From: Chrysemys picta bellii
Lineage: Eukaryota; Chordata; Testudines; Emydidae
Length of the DNA: 64,000 bases
Direction: 5' to 3'
Assembly: GCF_011386835.1 (NCBI RefSeq)
Contig: NW_027052945.1
Span: forward strand, 27,203-91,202
Part shown: piece by piece, positions 1 through 11,471 of the stretch
Numbering within the stretch: position 1 is the first letter of the stretch
How the letters are laid out: each line of letters opens with the position of its first letter
Made by a program: the position numbers and the translations under genes
The notes under the pieces: generated by a model
The model's database searches: none
The model's input: the letters and a program-made list of their open reading frames with translations, nothing else
What the model was told of the DNA's origin: nothing

Positions 1-172
1 AGCAGGACCAACACCAACTAAATCATCGGAGCCAGGGCTTTGTCAAGCTGGGCCTTAAAAACTTCTAAGGATGGAGATTCCACCACGTCCCTAGGTAACC
101 CATTCCAGTGCTTCACCAACTTCCTAGTGAAATAGTGTTTCCTAATATCCAACCTAGACAGGCAGGAGTATA
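1..172 (-). mobile_element. CR1 LINE 3' fragment, cut by the window edge
   Basis: Read on the minus strand this is the C-terminal end of CR1 reverse transcriptase and the start of the 3' UTR. It resembles the 3' portions at 42.2, 50.4 and 58.6 kb. The window starts inside it. At about 172 it stops abruptly against an oppositely oriented CR1 piece. Confidence 0.85.
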
Positions 173-600
173 AAAAATATTGCTCGAGCATGCAGGGATG
201 TAATCAGAAAGGCCAAAACACAACTGGAGTTGCAGCTATCATGAGATGTGAAGGGTAACAAGAAGGATTTCTACAGGTATATTAGCAACATGAAAAAGGT
301 CAGGGAAAGTGTGGGACCCTTAATGAATGGTGGAGGCAACCTAGTGACAGATGATGTGGAAAAAGCTGAAGAACTCAATGTTTTTTTTGACTTGGTCTTA
401 GCAGACAAGGTCAGCTCCCAGACAGCTATCCTGGGCAAAACAGTATGAGGAGGAGGTGAGCAGCCCTCAGTGGTGAAAGAACAGGTTAAGGACTATTTAG
501 TCGATTTAGTTGGTGTTGGTCCTGCTTTGAGCAGGGGGTTGGACTAGATGACCTCCTGAGGTCTCTTCTAACCCTAATCGTCTCTGATTCTATGATTGTT
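173..600 (+). mobile_element. CR1 LINE fragment, internally deleted
   Basis: The plus strand encodes a short stretch (about 245-448) matching the linker between the endonuclease and RT of CR1 ORF2; the same linker is seen in the CR1 at 43.4-44.7 kb. Near position 500 it jumps straight to the CR1 3' UTR and ends at about 597 with the gattctatgatt-type tail. The RT domain is missing, so this is a dead deletion derivative. Together with the piece at 1-172 it forms a head-to-head junction, as expected from a twin-priming inversion or two separate insertions. Confidence 0.8.
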
Positions 601-844
601 TTTCTATTTTTTCCAGTCATCCTCCACCCCTTTCTAGTCAATGTCATTTTACTGGTGCCAGGGGCAGTGTCTTCATGTGACCAGACCAGGCTCCACACTG
701 AGATTTCTGGGATTACACTCGGCTGTTTGCAGACTATGAATAGTGTCATGATACAAATCACTCACCTATATTACCATCATAACTGGAACTGGTATCACAG
801 ATCCTAGTGAGTGCTCCTTCCTGGCTACCCGCTAAGGCTGCTGT
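601..844. other. No gene recognised
   Basis: A short unique stretch between the CR1 tail and the MITE at 845. I see no coding or repeat signal in it. Confidence 0.5.
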
Positions 845-1027
845 CAGGGCCGGCTCCAGGTTTTTTGCTGCCCCAAGCAAAAAAAAAAACAAAACAACCG
901 GAGAGCCACCGCCGAAGCAAAAAAAAAAAAAAAAAAAAAATCTACACAAAAACCCCCGGAATGCCGCCCCTTGAAAAGTGCCGCCCCAAGCACATGCTTG
1001 GAATGCTGGTGCCTAGAGCCGGCCCTG
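845..1027. mobile_element. hAT-like MITE with A-rich core
   Basis: The termini are inverted: the element begins cagggccggctccagg and ends with the imperfect reverse complement cctagagccggccctg. The interior contains two A-runs of about 10 and 22 bases. The 8-bp flanks (gctgctgt / gctctgta) are only roughly alike, so the target duplication is degraded. The same left terminus recurs at 21034. Confidence 0.65.
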
Positions 1028-2009
1028 GCTCTGTATTCCCAGGGGTGTTTCAAGCTCATGGAGCATGAGCAGAGTCCAATCACACCCCCAGTTTTGGGGT
1101 CCTTGGCGCAGTCTCTTGCCACTTAGGACTTGGTCAGATAAAAGAAAGACTTTGAAGCTTCTCCATTCTGATTCTCCTTCCATATGTTTGTGTCCTTCCA
1201 GCATCCAGCGAGTCTCCTTTTGAGCCTCCAAGGAGAGGCATGTGTGTAGTAAAGGTTGGCTTTTCAGCCTGGATTATCACACACACATCGCCAGAGGAGC
1301 AGAGGGGAGTGAAAAAGTCAACAGACAGATTGGAAACATTGTTTGTTGATGTTTTTTAACTCTCATGGTTTGTGGGGCCAATCTGATGGTTTTTTAGGAT
1401 CTGACTCATGATTTTTGATCTCTGAGGCTGACAGTCCTGCCCCAGTGTGTCAGAAGTGAGTGAAATCTGCTCTCCAAAGCAGGAGTAAAGGAAGAAAATG
1501 GCCAGAGTGGTGAGTGAGTGGGGACAGTGGCGACTCAGGGTGGAGAGCTGTAGGAGCTGCAGCAGGAGGAGGCAGAGTCGTGTCTCAGCGCAGCACTGCA
1601 GTCCCTAGTGCAAACGGCTCTGCGACAGAAATGTGATTGTGGCAAATCAGGCAGCTGGTCTTGCTGGAAGCAGAGATTTGAGCAATTCCAGACGACTGCT
1701 GGTTTAATAGAGGAAGCCCAAGAATACCAGGTAAATGCCTGGCCATTTGCCATGGGTGATGCTGCTGATGACATCCTGTGTGCCAGACTCCTCACTCTGA
1801 GGAGAGGAAAGACTACGCCAAAGGGAAAGAGGTGTTTAAGGCCCATTTCCTGGGCACATAGAATGTTATCTAGGAAAAGGCCAGTTTGAATAGCAGGTGC
1901 CAGGAACCAGAGGAAACAGCTGAGATTTTCATTACTGCAGTTCATAGTCTGGCTGAACGTTGGAAATATGGAACATTTAAAGATGAACTAATAGGAGATG
2001 GGCTAGTTA
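1028..2009. other. No gene recognised
   Basis: Non-repetitive-looking DNA between two DNA-transposon copies. Short opposing open frames at 1535-1945 (-) and 1608-1889 (+) overlap each other and resemble no family I know. The patch at about 1360-1440 looks like a degraded interspersed repeat. Confidence 0.4.
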
Positions 2010-3153
2010 TAGGGTGACCAGACGTCCCGATTTTATCGGGACCGTCCCGATATTTCCTTGTTTGTCCCGCGTCCCGACCGACATGCGGTCGGGACAACCG
2101 GACAAACAAGGAAATGCCCCGGAGCCTGGAGCCCGGAAGTGCTCGCACCCCCCCCCGCCCCGACTCCGCCCCCTCCTCCCCTGATTGGCTCCCTCCCCGA
2201 ATCCCCGCCTCTTCCCCGGGCTCACCATTCCTCCCCCCTACGCAAGCGCTGGAGGGAGGCCCGGGAGACTCAGGGGAAGCGCGGGACCAGGGTGAGTAAG
2301 AGTCCGGCCTGGCCCCGAGCAGGCAGGACTCAGTCGGGTGGTAGGGAGAGGAGGGGGGCGGCCCGCGGGGCCAGGCGGCGGCTGTTGTTCTCCCCCCCTG
2401 GGCAGCGGGACACAGGAGCAGCTGCTGCTGCAGCTCCTACTGCCGCGGGGGAGGAAGCGGCCATGGCGCTCGGCGGCTGTGGCGCCCCCGAACCCCCCGA
2501 GCCGGGGCCTGCTGCGGGGACCCAGCAGCGCGCACGCTGGGCCCAGCCCCTGGCCAGTCGCGTCTGGGCTGCTGCCCAGCTGGTGCTATCCCGCGGCGGC
2601 CCCGGGGCGGAGGCATCGGCAGCCCAGCCCCGTTCGTTCCCCTGCGGGACCCGAGCGGGACGGGGGGGCTGGGGCCTGCTGCCCCCACTCCGGGGCCGCC
2701 GCGGGATAGCACCAGCTGGGCAGCAGCCCAGACGCGACTGGCCAGGGGCTGGGCCCAGCGTGCGCGCTGCTGGGTTCCCGCAGCAGGCCCGGGCTCGGGG
2801 GCTTCGGAGGCGCCAGAGCCGCGGAGCGCCATGGCTGCTTCCTCCCCCGCGGCAGTGGGAGCTGCAGCAGCGGCTGCTCCCGAGTCCCGCTGGCCGGGGG
2901 TGAGAACAGCCACCGCCTGGCCCCGCGGGCCGCCCCCCTCCTCGCCCTACCACCCAACTGAGTCCTGCCTGCTCGGGGCCAGGCCGGACTCTCACTACCC
3001 CGGCCCCGCGCTTCCCCTGAGTCTCCCGGGCCTCCCTCCAGCGCTTGCGGAGGAAGGGTTTTTTTTTTTTTGGCCCCGCCCCCCCCCACATCCCCCCCAC
3101 GTCACACCCCCCCCCGCGTCCCGATATTTGTCTTTGGTGATCTGGTCACCCTA
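2010..3153. mobile_element. hAT-type non-autonomous element, 1.14 kb
   Basis: The element starts tagggtgaccaga and ends tctggtcaccctag in inverted orientation. It is flanked by a perfect 8-bp target duplication, gctagtta, at 2002-2009 and 3154-3161; 8 bp is the hAT signature. The core is extremely GC-rich and is a huge inverted repeat (arms about 2241-2610 and 2690-3050). It encodes no transposase, so it must have been mobilised in trans. The same termini bound a 123-bp element at 12750. Confidence 0.85.
2241..3050. repeat. Giant GC-rich imperfect palindrome
   Basis: The left arm (about 2241-2610) reads back as the right arm (about 2690-3050), with a spacer of roughly 80 bases. Shared landmarks are gcaagcgctggagggaggc, the ctcaggggaagcgcgg motif and the gggatagcaccagctgggc motif. 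The lack of stop codons in several frames here follows from base composition, not from coding. Confidence 0.85.
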
Positions 3154-3299
3154 GCTAGTTATAAGAGACACTGACTGATCAACACAGCTTCAGTTAGACC
3201 CAGACTGCACACCAGCAAGTGTGATAGCAAAAGTGAGAATGGTGATGTAAGCAGAGTCTGAATGAATGAGCTCTTCTCTGATTTCTAGTGATGAGCTGG

Positions 3300-3470
3300 A
3301 ACAGGAGTAGTCAATTATTTTTTGTCAAGGGCCAAATTTCTTGGTCAAGGTATAGTCAAGGTCCAGACTCCGGAGAAAATAATAAAGACATTATAACAAC
3401 AATGATAATTATAAGATTTTGGGTCTGTTCAAAAACATCTGGTGGTCCGGATTTGGCCCGCCATCATCTG
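3300..3470. mobile_element. Old hAT-like MITE
   Basis: The stretch containing gtcaagggccaaatttc and, at the other end, ggtccggatttggcccgcc resembles a widespread vertebrate hAT-derived short repeat. The boundaries are approximate and no target duplication could be read. Confidence 0.45.
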
Positions 3471-4886
3471 CCCATTGACTGCTCCTGGGGGGAAAAGACT
3501 TCAGGAGCAGATTGTATTTGCACAGACACACCTACACTGCCTAGGCATGCAGCAGAGGGAGCTGCTCTGCCAAAATGATCAGTTTTGGCTGGTTTTGGGT
3601 TACAAATCACTCTAGTATTTGAGTGGAAGGGCAATGAAATGTTGTTATCCTGAGTGTGTGAGCAAAGGGCATCAGAACTGTGATTTGCAGGCCCCTGACT
3701 GAGTGGGTCACGCAGGGATTCTCACTTGCTAAGCAGGGGGTAGAGTTGCCAAATCCCAGTGAAAGAGAGACAAGGGTGGAGGCGGGAATTCTTTTCTGGT
3801 GGTGTGGGCTCTGGCTAAGAGTGGTCTCTCCCTTGTTTAAAGACAGAGCTGGTTAGTCTCAGTGGTGAGCCCTTGTTTTGTTCCGTGGTCACTACCCCTG
3901 CAATCACTGCTAACCAGCTGTAGGTGCTGAGCCTTAGACCTGGTGTGGGGCCATGTTACAGTGAAAGGGACTGTCCAGCCTGCACCAGCAGGGAGGTTCC
4001 CCACTACTGGCTGAAATCCCTGAGAGCTGGGTAAGTGACAGAACCTCTGAATGTGGCAGCGGAGAAAGTGGTGGCAGCAGCGGGCCATGACAAAAATGGG
4101 TGGAGCAGCAGAGTGAACAACAGCAGTGGTGGGTGACAGCAGCGAGTGAATGCTAGCAACTGTGAGCCAATTGCAGAGGCAGCAGCTGAAGCATTGCTCA
4201 ATGCCTCCCCCCACACCCATGGTGGGAGGTTGTAACGGGGTCCCTGAGGTGTAACGTGGACTGTGGGACTGCTGAGCCCTCCAACCCCACCTGCCTGGGC
4301 CGTCCCTCACACTGCGGTGCTAATGTCAAGCTACAAGCCTCGGACAGGCCCTGCACTCACACAGCCATCCACAGGCAGGGACACACCTGTTACCCGAAAT
4401 TGGGTCAGCTAGTGAGCTTAGGGAGGACTAATGACCCACCAGAGTTTGGCAGAAAGCAGTACGTTTATTATATTGATAGCTAAGCTCAAAATAGAGGGTG
4501 GTGTCACATTCACACTTGCATACTCATGCTCCCAGGACAGACATGGCACTGGAGATGTCAGGATCCTTCAACGTAAGTGTCCCACAGCATAGCGATGGAT
4601 TGTGCGATGAAGGTAAGTCTTCCCGAGGCATGATGGAATGCAATGCGGTGAACCACTGGCCAGGCGGTCCGGGCGAAGGGCCTTCACGGGAGGTACAAGC
4701 TTGTGAGTGCACTGCTGAGCACATGGCCCCTTCCCCTTTTAAGGACCTGCTCCTCATGGCCTGTGACTAGAGATGACTTGGCTGCATCTGGTTGGTCACA
4801 CTCCACCTCAGCCAGTGTCCATGCAGTGTCCATGCATTGGGTGTGTGAACGCTGCCTAATTAGAGTCCCAGACACCTTGTGGAGCT
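3471..4886. other. No gene; possible degraded LTR material
   Basis: No coding exon is recognised. The stretch from about 4230 to 4760 has the feel of a reverse-oriented LTR (it starts tgtaacggggtc and has a tttatt motif near 4460). I could not find a matching terminus or a target duplication, so I do not call one. Confidence 0.35.
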
Positions 4887-5305
4887 TGGGGGCGGAGGCT
4901 CGACTGATTAGGGGGCCTATAAAAGCGGCCGCCCAGCCAGGCAGTGGCACAGCTGTGAGCAGCGGCACAGGAGGCTGCTAACAGGGGAGTTTGAGTGGGA
5001 GTCTCATTGGAGGAGAAGGTATCTGTACTTGTGTCTGTCTTTGTAGTGCTTGTGTGTGTAGAGGCCTGTAGGGGCACTGTGCTGGGAGGGCAGCCGAGCC
5101 CTGAGTAGGGGGCGGAGCTTGGCTGATTAGGGGGCCTATAAAAGCAGCCGCCCAGCCAGGCAGTGGCACAGGAGGCAGTGAACAGGGCTGCTAACTGGGG
5201 AGTTTGAGTGGGAGTTTGCAGGGGGAGGCAGAAGGGGAGGCAGGAGGGCGCGGTGTCCCGTGTGCTCTGTTTCCCCAGGTGCACTGGGCAGAGACTACAG
5301 CGGCC
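4887..5305 (+). promoter_or_regulatory. Two tandem CR1 5' UTR monomers with TATA-like boxes
   Basis: A unit beginning gggggcggaggctc at 4887 repeats about 220 bp later at 5107. Each copy carries ggggcctataaaagc (TATA-like core near 4917 and 5137), followed by the ccgcccagccaggcagtgg motif. Tandem 5' monomers are a known way for LINEs to carry an internal promoter. Function here is inference. Confidence 0.65.
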
Positions 5306-6441
5306 ATGAGCCAAGCAGCAGGGGACACAATGCAGATGATTGCATGTGGAAGCTGCGGTATGTACATGGTACTAGAAGGGGGAAGCCTAAACAGAGGTAT
5401 GTCTGTATGAAGTGCCGTCTAATAGAGCTGCTGGAAGAAAAGATCCGAGGGTTGGAGATGCAGGTAGATACCCGGGTAGAGTTTAGAAGGGGGTTCGAGC
5501 AGCTGATGGAGGAAAGGCAAGGAGGGGCTGAAGGGGAATGCTCAGGGGTTCAGGTGGAAGCAGGGGCTAAGGTCTGTGAGGGGGGAATATCTGAGGGAGA
5601 ACAAGGGCAGTGGAAGCATGTGACCATGAGAAGCAGGCCAAGGAAAAGGAGGGCTAGTGAAGGGGAAATAGAACTCAGGAACAGGTTTGGGTGTTTGGAT
5701 AGCGAGGAGGGGGGGCAGCAGGTGGTAACTGAAGGTGGGAGGGTGAGGAAGAAGAGAAGAGCAGCTAGCCCAATAGAGAGAGGGGAGGAGTTGATGGAGA
5801 CAGCACCAAATCTGGGCCCCGGGAGGATACAGGATGGCACAAGGGGGAGTATAAAGGAAAATAGGAACGGACACGGGTTACGACTAGAGGGAACAGAGGA
5901 TAGATTAGTAGATCGCACTGTCGCCAGGCAAAGGCAGGTTTACGTGATTGGGGACTCCTTACTGAGGAGGTTAGAAAGGCCTGTGACCAGGGCGGACCCA
6001 GAGAACAGAAGGGTGTGCTGTCTACCGGGTGCTAAGATACGGGATGTGGACCTGCGGTTGAAAAGGATCCTAAAAGGAGCAGGTAAGAACCCCTTGATAA
6101 TCCTTCACGTAGGAACAAATGACACAGCTAGGTTCTCGTTAGAGAGAATCAAGGGAGATTATGCCAGACTGGGGAAGACGCTCAAGGAAATCGAGGCTCA
6201 GATCATCTTCAGTGGGATTCTGCCTGTTCCTAGAGAAGGGCAGCAAAGGGCTGACAGGATTGTGAGGATAAATAGCTGGCTAAGGGAGTAGTGCTATAAG
6301 GAGGGCTTTGGGATGTATGGTCACTGGGAGGCTTTCGGGGACAGACAACTGTTCTCACGGGATGGACTTCACCTGAGTAGGGAAGGAAATAGACTTCTGG
6401 GAGGGACGCTGGCTCATCTCATCAAAAGAGCTTTAAACTAG
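5306..6441 (+). pseudogene. CR1-A ORF1 (zinc-knuckle plus SGNH esterase), broken
   Basis: CR1 ORF1 proteins bind nucleic acid and carry an esterase-like domain. I place the start at the ATG at 5306, which directly precedes a C-x2-C pair (CGSC). A frameshift between about 5375 and 5395 separates this from the second pair (CMKC) and a coiled-coil-like LIELLEEKIRGLE segment. Further on are the SGNH block I motif GDSLLRR and the block III motif HVGTND. A TAG at 6289-6291 replaces a Trp codon; the frame would otherwise continue to a TAG at 6439. An upstream in-frame GTG at 5260 is not a credible start. Confidence 0.8.
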
Positions 6442-6459
6442 GAATCTGGGGGAGACGGT

Positions 6460-8864
6460 TGGGAGATGTCCAGTTAATCTCCACGCCAGATTCCAACATT
6501 GAAAAGGAGGGTGATGAGATAAGAACAGATATGTCCAAACCCTTCCCCCCGGCTATAAGAAGGAGAGGGGGGATGAACAGCAAGGGGTCCGTACCAAATT
6601 GCATAACTGATGGGAGACAGGCTAAACGGCATACATTAAGATGTTTATACACCAATGTGAGAAGCCTAGGTAACAAAATGGAGGAATTGGAGCTCCTGGT
6701 CCGAGAAATGAAACCGGATATCGTAGGAATAACCGAAACCTGGTGGAACAGTAGTCATGACTGGAGTACAGATATGGAAGGGTATGTGCTGTTTAGGAAC
6801 GATAGGAACAAAGGTAAAGGTGTGGGGGGGTAGCATTGTATGAGGTAAACTGTAAAGAAATAATAACTGATGGAATGGATAAGACGGAGTCTGTCTGGGC
6901 AATACTCACACTGGGTAAAAGAACTACTAGAGCCTCCCCGGGATAGTGCTTGGGGTGTGCTATAGACCGCCGGGACTACCCTGGATATGGACAGAGAACT
7001 ATTTAATGTTTTTAGGGAAGTAAATACTAATAGGAACTGTGTAATCATGGGAGACTTTAACTTCCCGGATATAGATTGGGGGACAAATGCTAGCAACAAT
7101 AATAGGGCTCAGATGTTGCTAGACGTGCTAGCTGATGAATTCCTTCATCAAGTAGTAGCTGAACCGACGAGGGGGGAGGCCATTTTAGATTTGGTTTTGG
7201 TGAGTAGTGAGGACCTCGTTGAGGAAATGGTTGTAGGGGACAACCTTGGCTTGAGTGATCATGAGCTAATTCGATTTAAACTAAATGGAAAGATTAACAG
7301 AATTATATCAGAGACTAGGGTTTACAATTTCAAAAAGGCTAATTTTAATAAATTAAGGGGACTGGTAAGGGAAGTGGATTGGGCTAACATATTTATGGAT
7401 CTAAAGGCGGATGGCGCCTGGGATTATTTTAAGTTGAAGTTGCAGGAGCTGTCGGAGGCCTGTATCCCGAGAAAGGGAAAACGGTTAGTAGGAAAGAGAT
7501 TTAGACCAAACTCGGGGGTGGTACCGTTGGACTGGAGAATAGCTAATGTGGTTCCTATTTTCAAGAAAGGGAAAAAAAGTGACCTGGGTAACTACAGGCC
7601 TGTTAGTTTAACATCTGTAGTATGTAAGGTCCTGGAAAAAATTTTGAAGGAGAAAGTAGTTAAGGACCTTGAGGTCAATGGCAATTGCGACAAATTACAA
7701 CATGGTTTTACGAAAGGCAGATCGTGCCAAACCAGCCTGATCTCCTTCTTTGAGAAAGTAACAGACTTTTTAGATAAGGAAAATGCAGTGGACCTAATAT
7801 ACCTCGATTTCAGTAAAGCGTTTGATACGGTACCGCACGAGGAATTATTGGTTAAATTGGAAAAGATGGAGATCGATATGAAAATCCAGAGGTGGATAAG
7901 GAACTGGTTAAAGGGGAGACTGCAGTGGGTCATACTGAAAGGTGAACTGTCAGGTTGGAGGGAGGTCACCAGTGGAGTTCCTCAAGGTTCGGTTTTGGGT
8001 CCCATTTTATTTAATCTATTTATTACTGACCTCGGAACCAAATGTAGGAGTGGGCTGATAAAGTTTGCGGATGACACAAAGTTGGGAGGTATTGCCAATT
8101 CGGAGAAGGATTGGGATATTCTGCAGGGAGACTTGGATGACCTTGTAAATTGGAGTAATAGAAATAGGATGAAATTTAATAGTGAAAAGTGTAAGGTGAT
8201 GCATTTAGGGATGACTAACAAGAATTTTAGTTATAAGCTGGGGACGCATCGGTTGGAAGTAACGGAGGAGGAGAAAGACCTCGGAGTCCTGGTTGACCGC
8301 AGGATGACTATGAGTCGGCAATGTGACGTGGCCGTGAAAAAAGCTAATGCAGTCTTGAGATGCATTAGGCGAGGTATATCTGGTAGGGATAAGGAGGTGC
8401 TGCTTCCGTTATACAAGGCACTGGTGAGACCTCATTTGGAGTACTGTGTGCAAGTTCTTGTCTCCCATGTTTAAAAGGGAACTCAAACTGGAATGGGTAC
8501 AGAGAAGGGCCACTAGGATGATCAGAGGAATGGAAACCTGTCGTATGAAAGGAGACTCGAGGAGCTCGGTTTGTTTACCCTAACCAAAAGAAGGCTGAGG
8601 GGGGATATGATTGCTCTCTTTAAATATATCAGAGGGATAAATTCCAGGGAGGGAGAGGAATTATTTCAGCTCAGTACTAATGTGGACACGAGAAGGAATG
8701 GATATAAACTGGTGGTGGGGAAGTTTAGGCTTGAAATTAGACAAAGGTTTCTAACCATCAGAGGGGTGAAATTTTGGAACAGCCTTCCGAGGGAAACAGT
8801 GGGGGAGAAAGACCTCTTTGGCTTTAAGATTAAGCTTGATAAGTTTATGGAGGGGATGGTTTGA
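6460..8864 (+). pseudogene. CR1-A ORF2 endonuclease/reverse transcriptase, broken
   Basis: ORF2 makes the target-primed reverse transcription enzyme. Visible endonuclease motifs are NVRSLGNK, ITETWW, MGDFN and SDHE. RT motifs are [10 protein letters not shown] (motif A), [10 protein letters not shown] (motif B) and FADDTKL (motif C, the catalytic Asp pair). The longest open block is 6987-8474. The region between endonuclease and RT is shortened near 7505, where the usual linker is missing. The C-terminal part resumes in another frame at about 8571-8864. At least three frame breaks make the protein nonfunctional. Confidence 0.88.
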
Positions 8865-9243
8865 TGGGATAACATGATTTTAGTCAATTAATCAACAGCG
8901 TGCCATCACTGGTAAATAGTATCAATGGTCAATGAGAGTCTGGCTAGAGAATCTTGCCTGCATGCTTGGGGTTCTACTGATTGCCATATTTGGGGTCGGG
9001 AAGGAATTTTCCTCCAGGGTAGATTGGCAGAGGCCCTGGAGGTTTTTCGCCTTCCTCCGCAGCATGGGGCGGGGGTCGCTAGCTGGAGGATTCTCTGCGA
9101 CTTGAAGTCCTTAAATCACAGGATTCGGGGACTTCAACAGCTGAGTCAAGGGAAAGGGGGTGGGTCAGCTTTTGTGGCCTGCATCATGCGGGAGGTCAGA
9201 CTAGATGATCATACTGGTCCCTTCTGACCTTAAAGTCTATGAG
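8865..9243 (+). mobile_element. CR1-A 3' UTR
   Basis: About 380 bases follow the ORF2 stop and end with cttctgaccttaaagtctatgagtct, the terminus of one CR1 subgroup and unlike the attctatgattct tails elsewhere in the window. Confidence 0.75.
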
Positions 9244-9249
9244 TCTACC

Positions 9250-10600
9250 TGGGAGCTCTCCTGATCTTCCAGCTGTTCAACCAATCCATTCATCCCACAA
9301 GCATTCCAGGAGGGAGGGGTGGGGGAAAGTGTAACAGACCTTTTGAGCATACAGGTTATACATAGCATACAGATCACTGCTGCTCCTACAACAACACCCA
9401 ACTGCATTACATGAATACTCTCCCAGCCACTCATGAGCCATAGTAGGGAGGCTCCAGTCAATTCCCCCCAGCTCCCCAGCCTTGCACCCCAGGATTGTAC
9501 CATTGTGCACTTGTCAGCAGCCTAGCCAGTGTAAGCTCATTACCTAGTTCACCACACCCTCAGTGTGGAATGGACACACATCAGCCTTTGTAGTCTGAGC
9601 TGCAATTCCCCAAGCACTTCAAACAAAACACACTGTTTGAGGTAACATATCAAACAGGTTTATTAACTACAGAACAGTTGATTTAAGTGATTATAAGTAG
9701 CAGATGCAGAGGTCTTAATTCTAACTTAAAGAGGCTAAGCAAGATTTGAATCAAGCAGTGTCTCACCCTAAGAGCTGGTACAAGCAGCTTCCAGTTCTCC
9801 AATACACAGACTGAACCCCTTTCCAGCTTGGGACCAAACTCCCTCCTTCAAAGTCTTCGGCTACACTACGGACCTTACAGCGGCACAGCTGTACCGCTAC
9901 AGATGTGCCGCTGTAAGGTCTCCCATGTAGCCACGCTTTGCTGATAGGAGAGAGTTCTCCTGCTGGCATGATTAAACCACCCCCAATGAGCGGCGTTAGC
10001 TATTTCTGCAGGAGAGCCTCTACTGCCAACATAGCGCTGTCCATATCAGCACTTCTGTCTGTGACAGTTGTCTGTCAGGGCTTTCTTTTTTCGCACCCCT
10101 GACCGACAGAAATTTTACCAACAGAAGTGGTGTTGACAAAGCCTTTGTCTTTCAGACAATCTTCCAGGTGTTGAGCTGAGCGGGGAGAGAGGCCAAGTAA
10201 TGATGTCACTCTTCCTCTTTTATACTTTTTTCCGGCTGCTCGAAAGATTCTTGCTGTGACGTGGGTTAGCGTATCCCCATGGCATACGTGCCTTCTCCGA
10301 AAAGTCTCTGGGATAGTGGATTGAGTGTTGATGAGCCCTTAACTCCTGTCTGGCCACTGATGGCTGCTCCTTTGTCCCTACTGAAAGGCTGGCTTTGGGC
10401 ATCTCCCAACCCCATGACATATTTCAGTAACACAAAAGGCAATACCTCATAACTTCACACACAATGATAGCAGAGACAATCCAACAGGATATTACGGTTC
10501 AACAGATCATAAAGTAATCGTTCTAGATTACTACATTTTTAATTGACTGAAACAAAGACATTATTTTAAATTAATCAGTCACAGAGGTTTAGTATGTTCA
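9250..10600 (-). mobile_element. LTR of an endogenous retrovirus-like element, interrupted by a MITE
   Basis: The reverse complement matches the plus-strand LTR at 16.8-17.9 kb over several blocks: the aatatcctgttggattgt segment, the caccaacctttcag-like segment, the tataaaag box, and the agacactgcttgattcaaat segment. Boundaries are approximate. A MITE interrupts it at about 9855-10140. No internal retroviral genes are present, so it behaves as a solo LTR. Confidence 0.65.
9855..10140. mobile_element. MITE within the LTR, with a short hairpin
   Basis: The DNA between the two halves of the LTR contains an inverted pair, accttacagcggcacagctgt and its near reverse complement gatgtgccgctgtaaggt (about 9870-9920). 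It ends where the LTR resumes near acaaagcctttgtctttcag. It is a non-autonomous DNA transposon of unassigned superfamily. Confidence 0.5.
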
Positions 10601-11233
10601 TAACAATGTTCATTGCTTTTAGAAAAAGGGAACACTAATTTATTTTGTGTTATCTCCATAACCAGACATGTTTATGAAATTTCACCAACTTTATGTTTCC
10701 AAAGATTTTAGGCATAACAAAGGATTTTAAATCTTACTAAGGTACTGATTGTGCTGGAGGGTTCTCTTAAAACTAGTTCATCAAATAGTTCAGAGGTAAA
10801 GAAAGGGAAACTTGTTTGTCCAGCTATCTGGAAGGAAAGCGTTGTCCCTTTAAGGGCTAGCCTCTCTTCAACAGGGGGGTGAAGGGAGAAAGGGATGGAC
10901 AGAAAGGACAGGGAGACTTTGGAAGCAAGTTTTTTGTACTATAGTAACTAAAATTAAAATATGTATTTTAGATAAGAGTGGTCTTTTGAAGGATTTATTT
11001 TAAAAACTATATGTCTGAAGAGCCAAGCATGTGAGGCTAAAGGTGAATACTCAGATCGGGGATCTAAAACTCTATGCAAGGATTTTTTAGAGATGTGATT
11101 TCATAATCTTCAGCAATCTTCTAATGAAATAGTTTAAAATTTGCTTTAAAAATAAGGTCCCGTAGACTAACATATTCTGAGTAAATATTACAGTAATGCA
11201 CAACTGTTTTTGTCAGTAAATTCAGAAACTGAG
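10601..11233. other. No gene recognised
   Basis: AT-rich unique-looking DNA with frequent stops in all frames. Confidence 0.45.
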
Positions 11234-11471
11234 ACCTGGTCCACACTAACCCCCCCACTTCGGACTAAGGTACGCTAATAACGTAGCTGAATTCGAAGTA
11301 CCTTAGTCCGAACTTACCGCGGGTCCAGACGCGGCAGGCAGGCTCCCCTGTCGATGCCACGTACTCCTCTCGCCGAGCTGGAGTACCGGCGTCGACGGCA
11401 AGCACTTCCGGGATCGATCCCAGAAGATCGATCGCTTACATCCGGACCAGGAAGTAAGTATAGACGTACCC
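11234..11471. mobile_element. Palindromic MITE (ggtccacact type)
   Basis: It starts acctggtccacact and ends agtatagacgtaccct. Inside, cttcggactaaggtac pairs with gtaccttagtccgaa, forming a hairpin. It is related in style (cgatc-rich, 'tagac...' termini) to the copies at 38229 and 51589. Confidence 0.6.

Larger units (their letters stand above)
4887..9243 (+). mobile_element. CR1 LINE copy A, nearly full length, decayed
   Basis: The element reads in order: two 5' promoter monomers (4887-5305), ORF1 (5306-6441), ORF2 with endonuclease and reverse transcriptase (about 6460-8864), and a long 3' UTR ending near 9243 at cttaaagtctatgagtct. ORF1 has a frameshift and a nonsense codon. ORF2 has frameshifts near 6830, 6950 and 8460 and an internal deletion near 7505. 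It is from a different CR1 subfamily than the copies at 42-46, 50, 58-60 kb, because its 3' tail and protein sequence differ. Confidence 0.92.

Noticed and set aside
2058..3100. Long open frames (up to 281 residues) on both strands, rich in A, G, P and R
   Set aside because: They follow from the GC-rich palindrome, overlap on both strands, have no domain, and lie wholly inside a hAT element.
4231..4886. Possible reverse-oriented LTR starting tgtaacggggtc
   Set aside because: No matching terminus or target duplication was found, so it is left unclassified.
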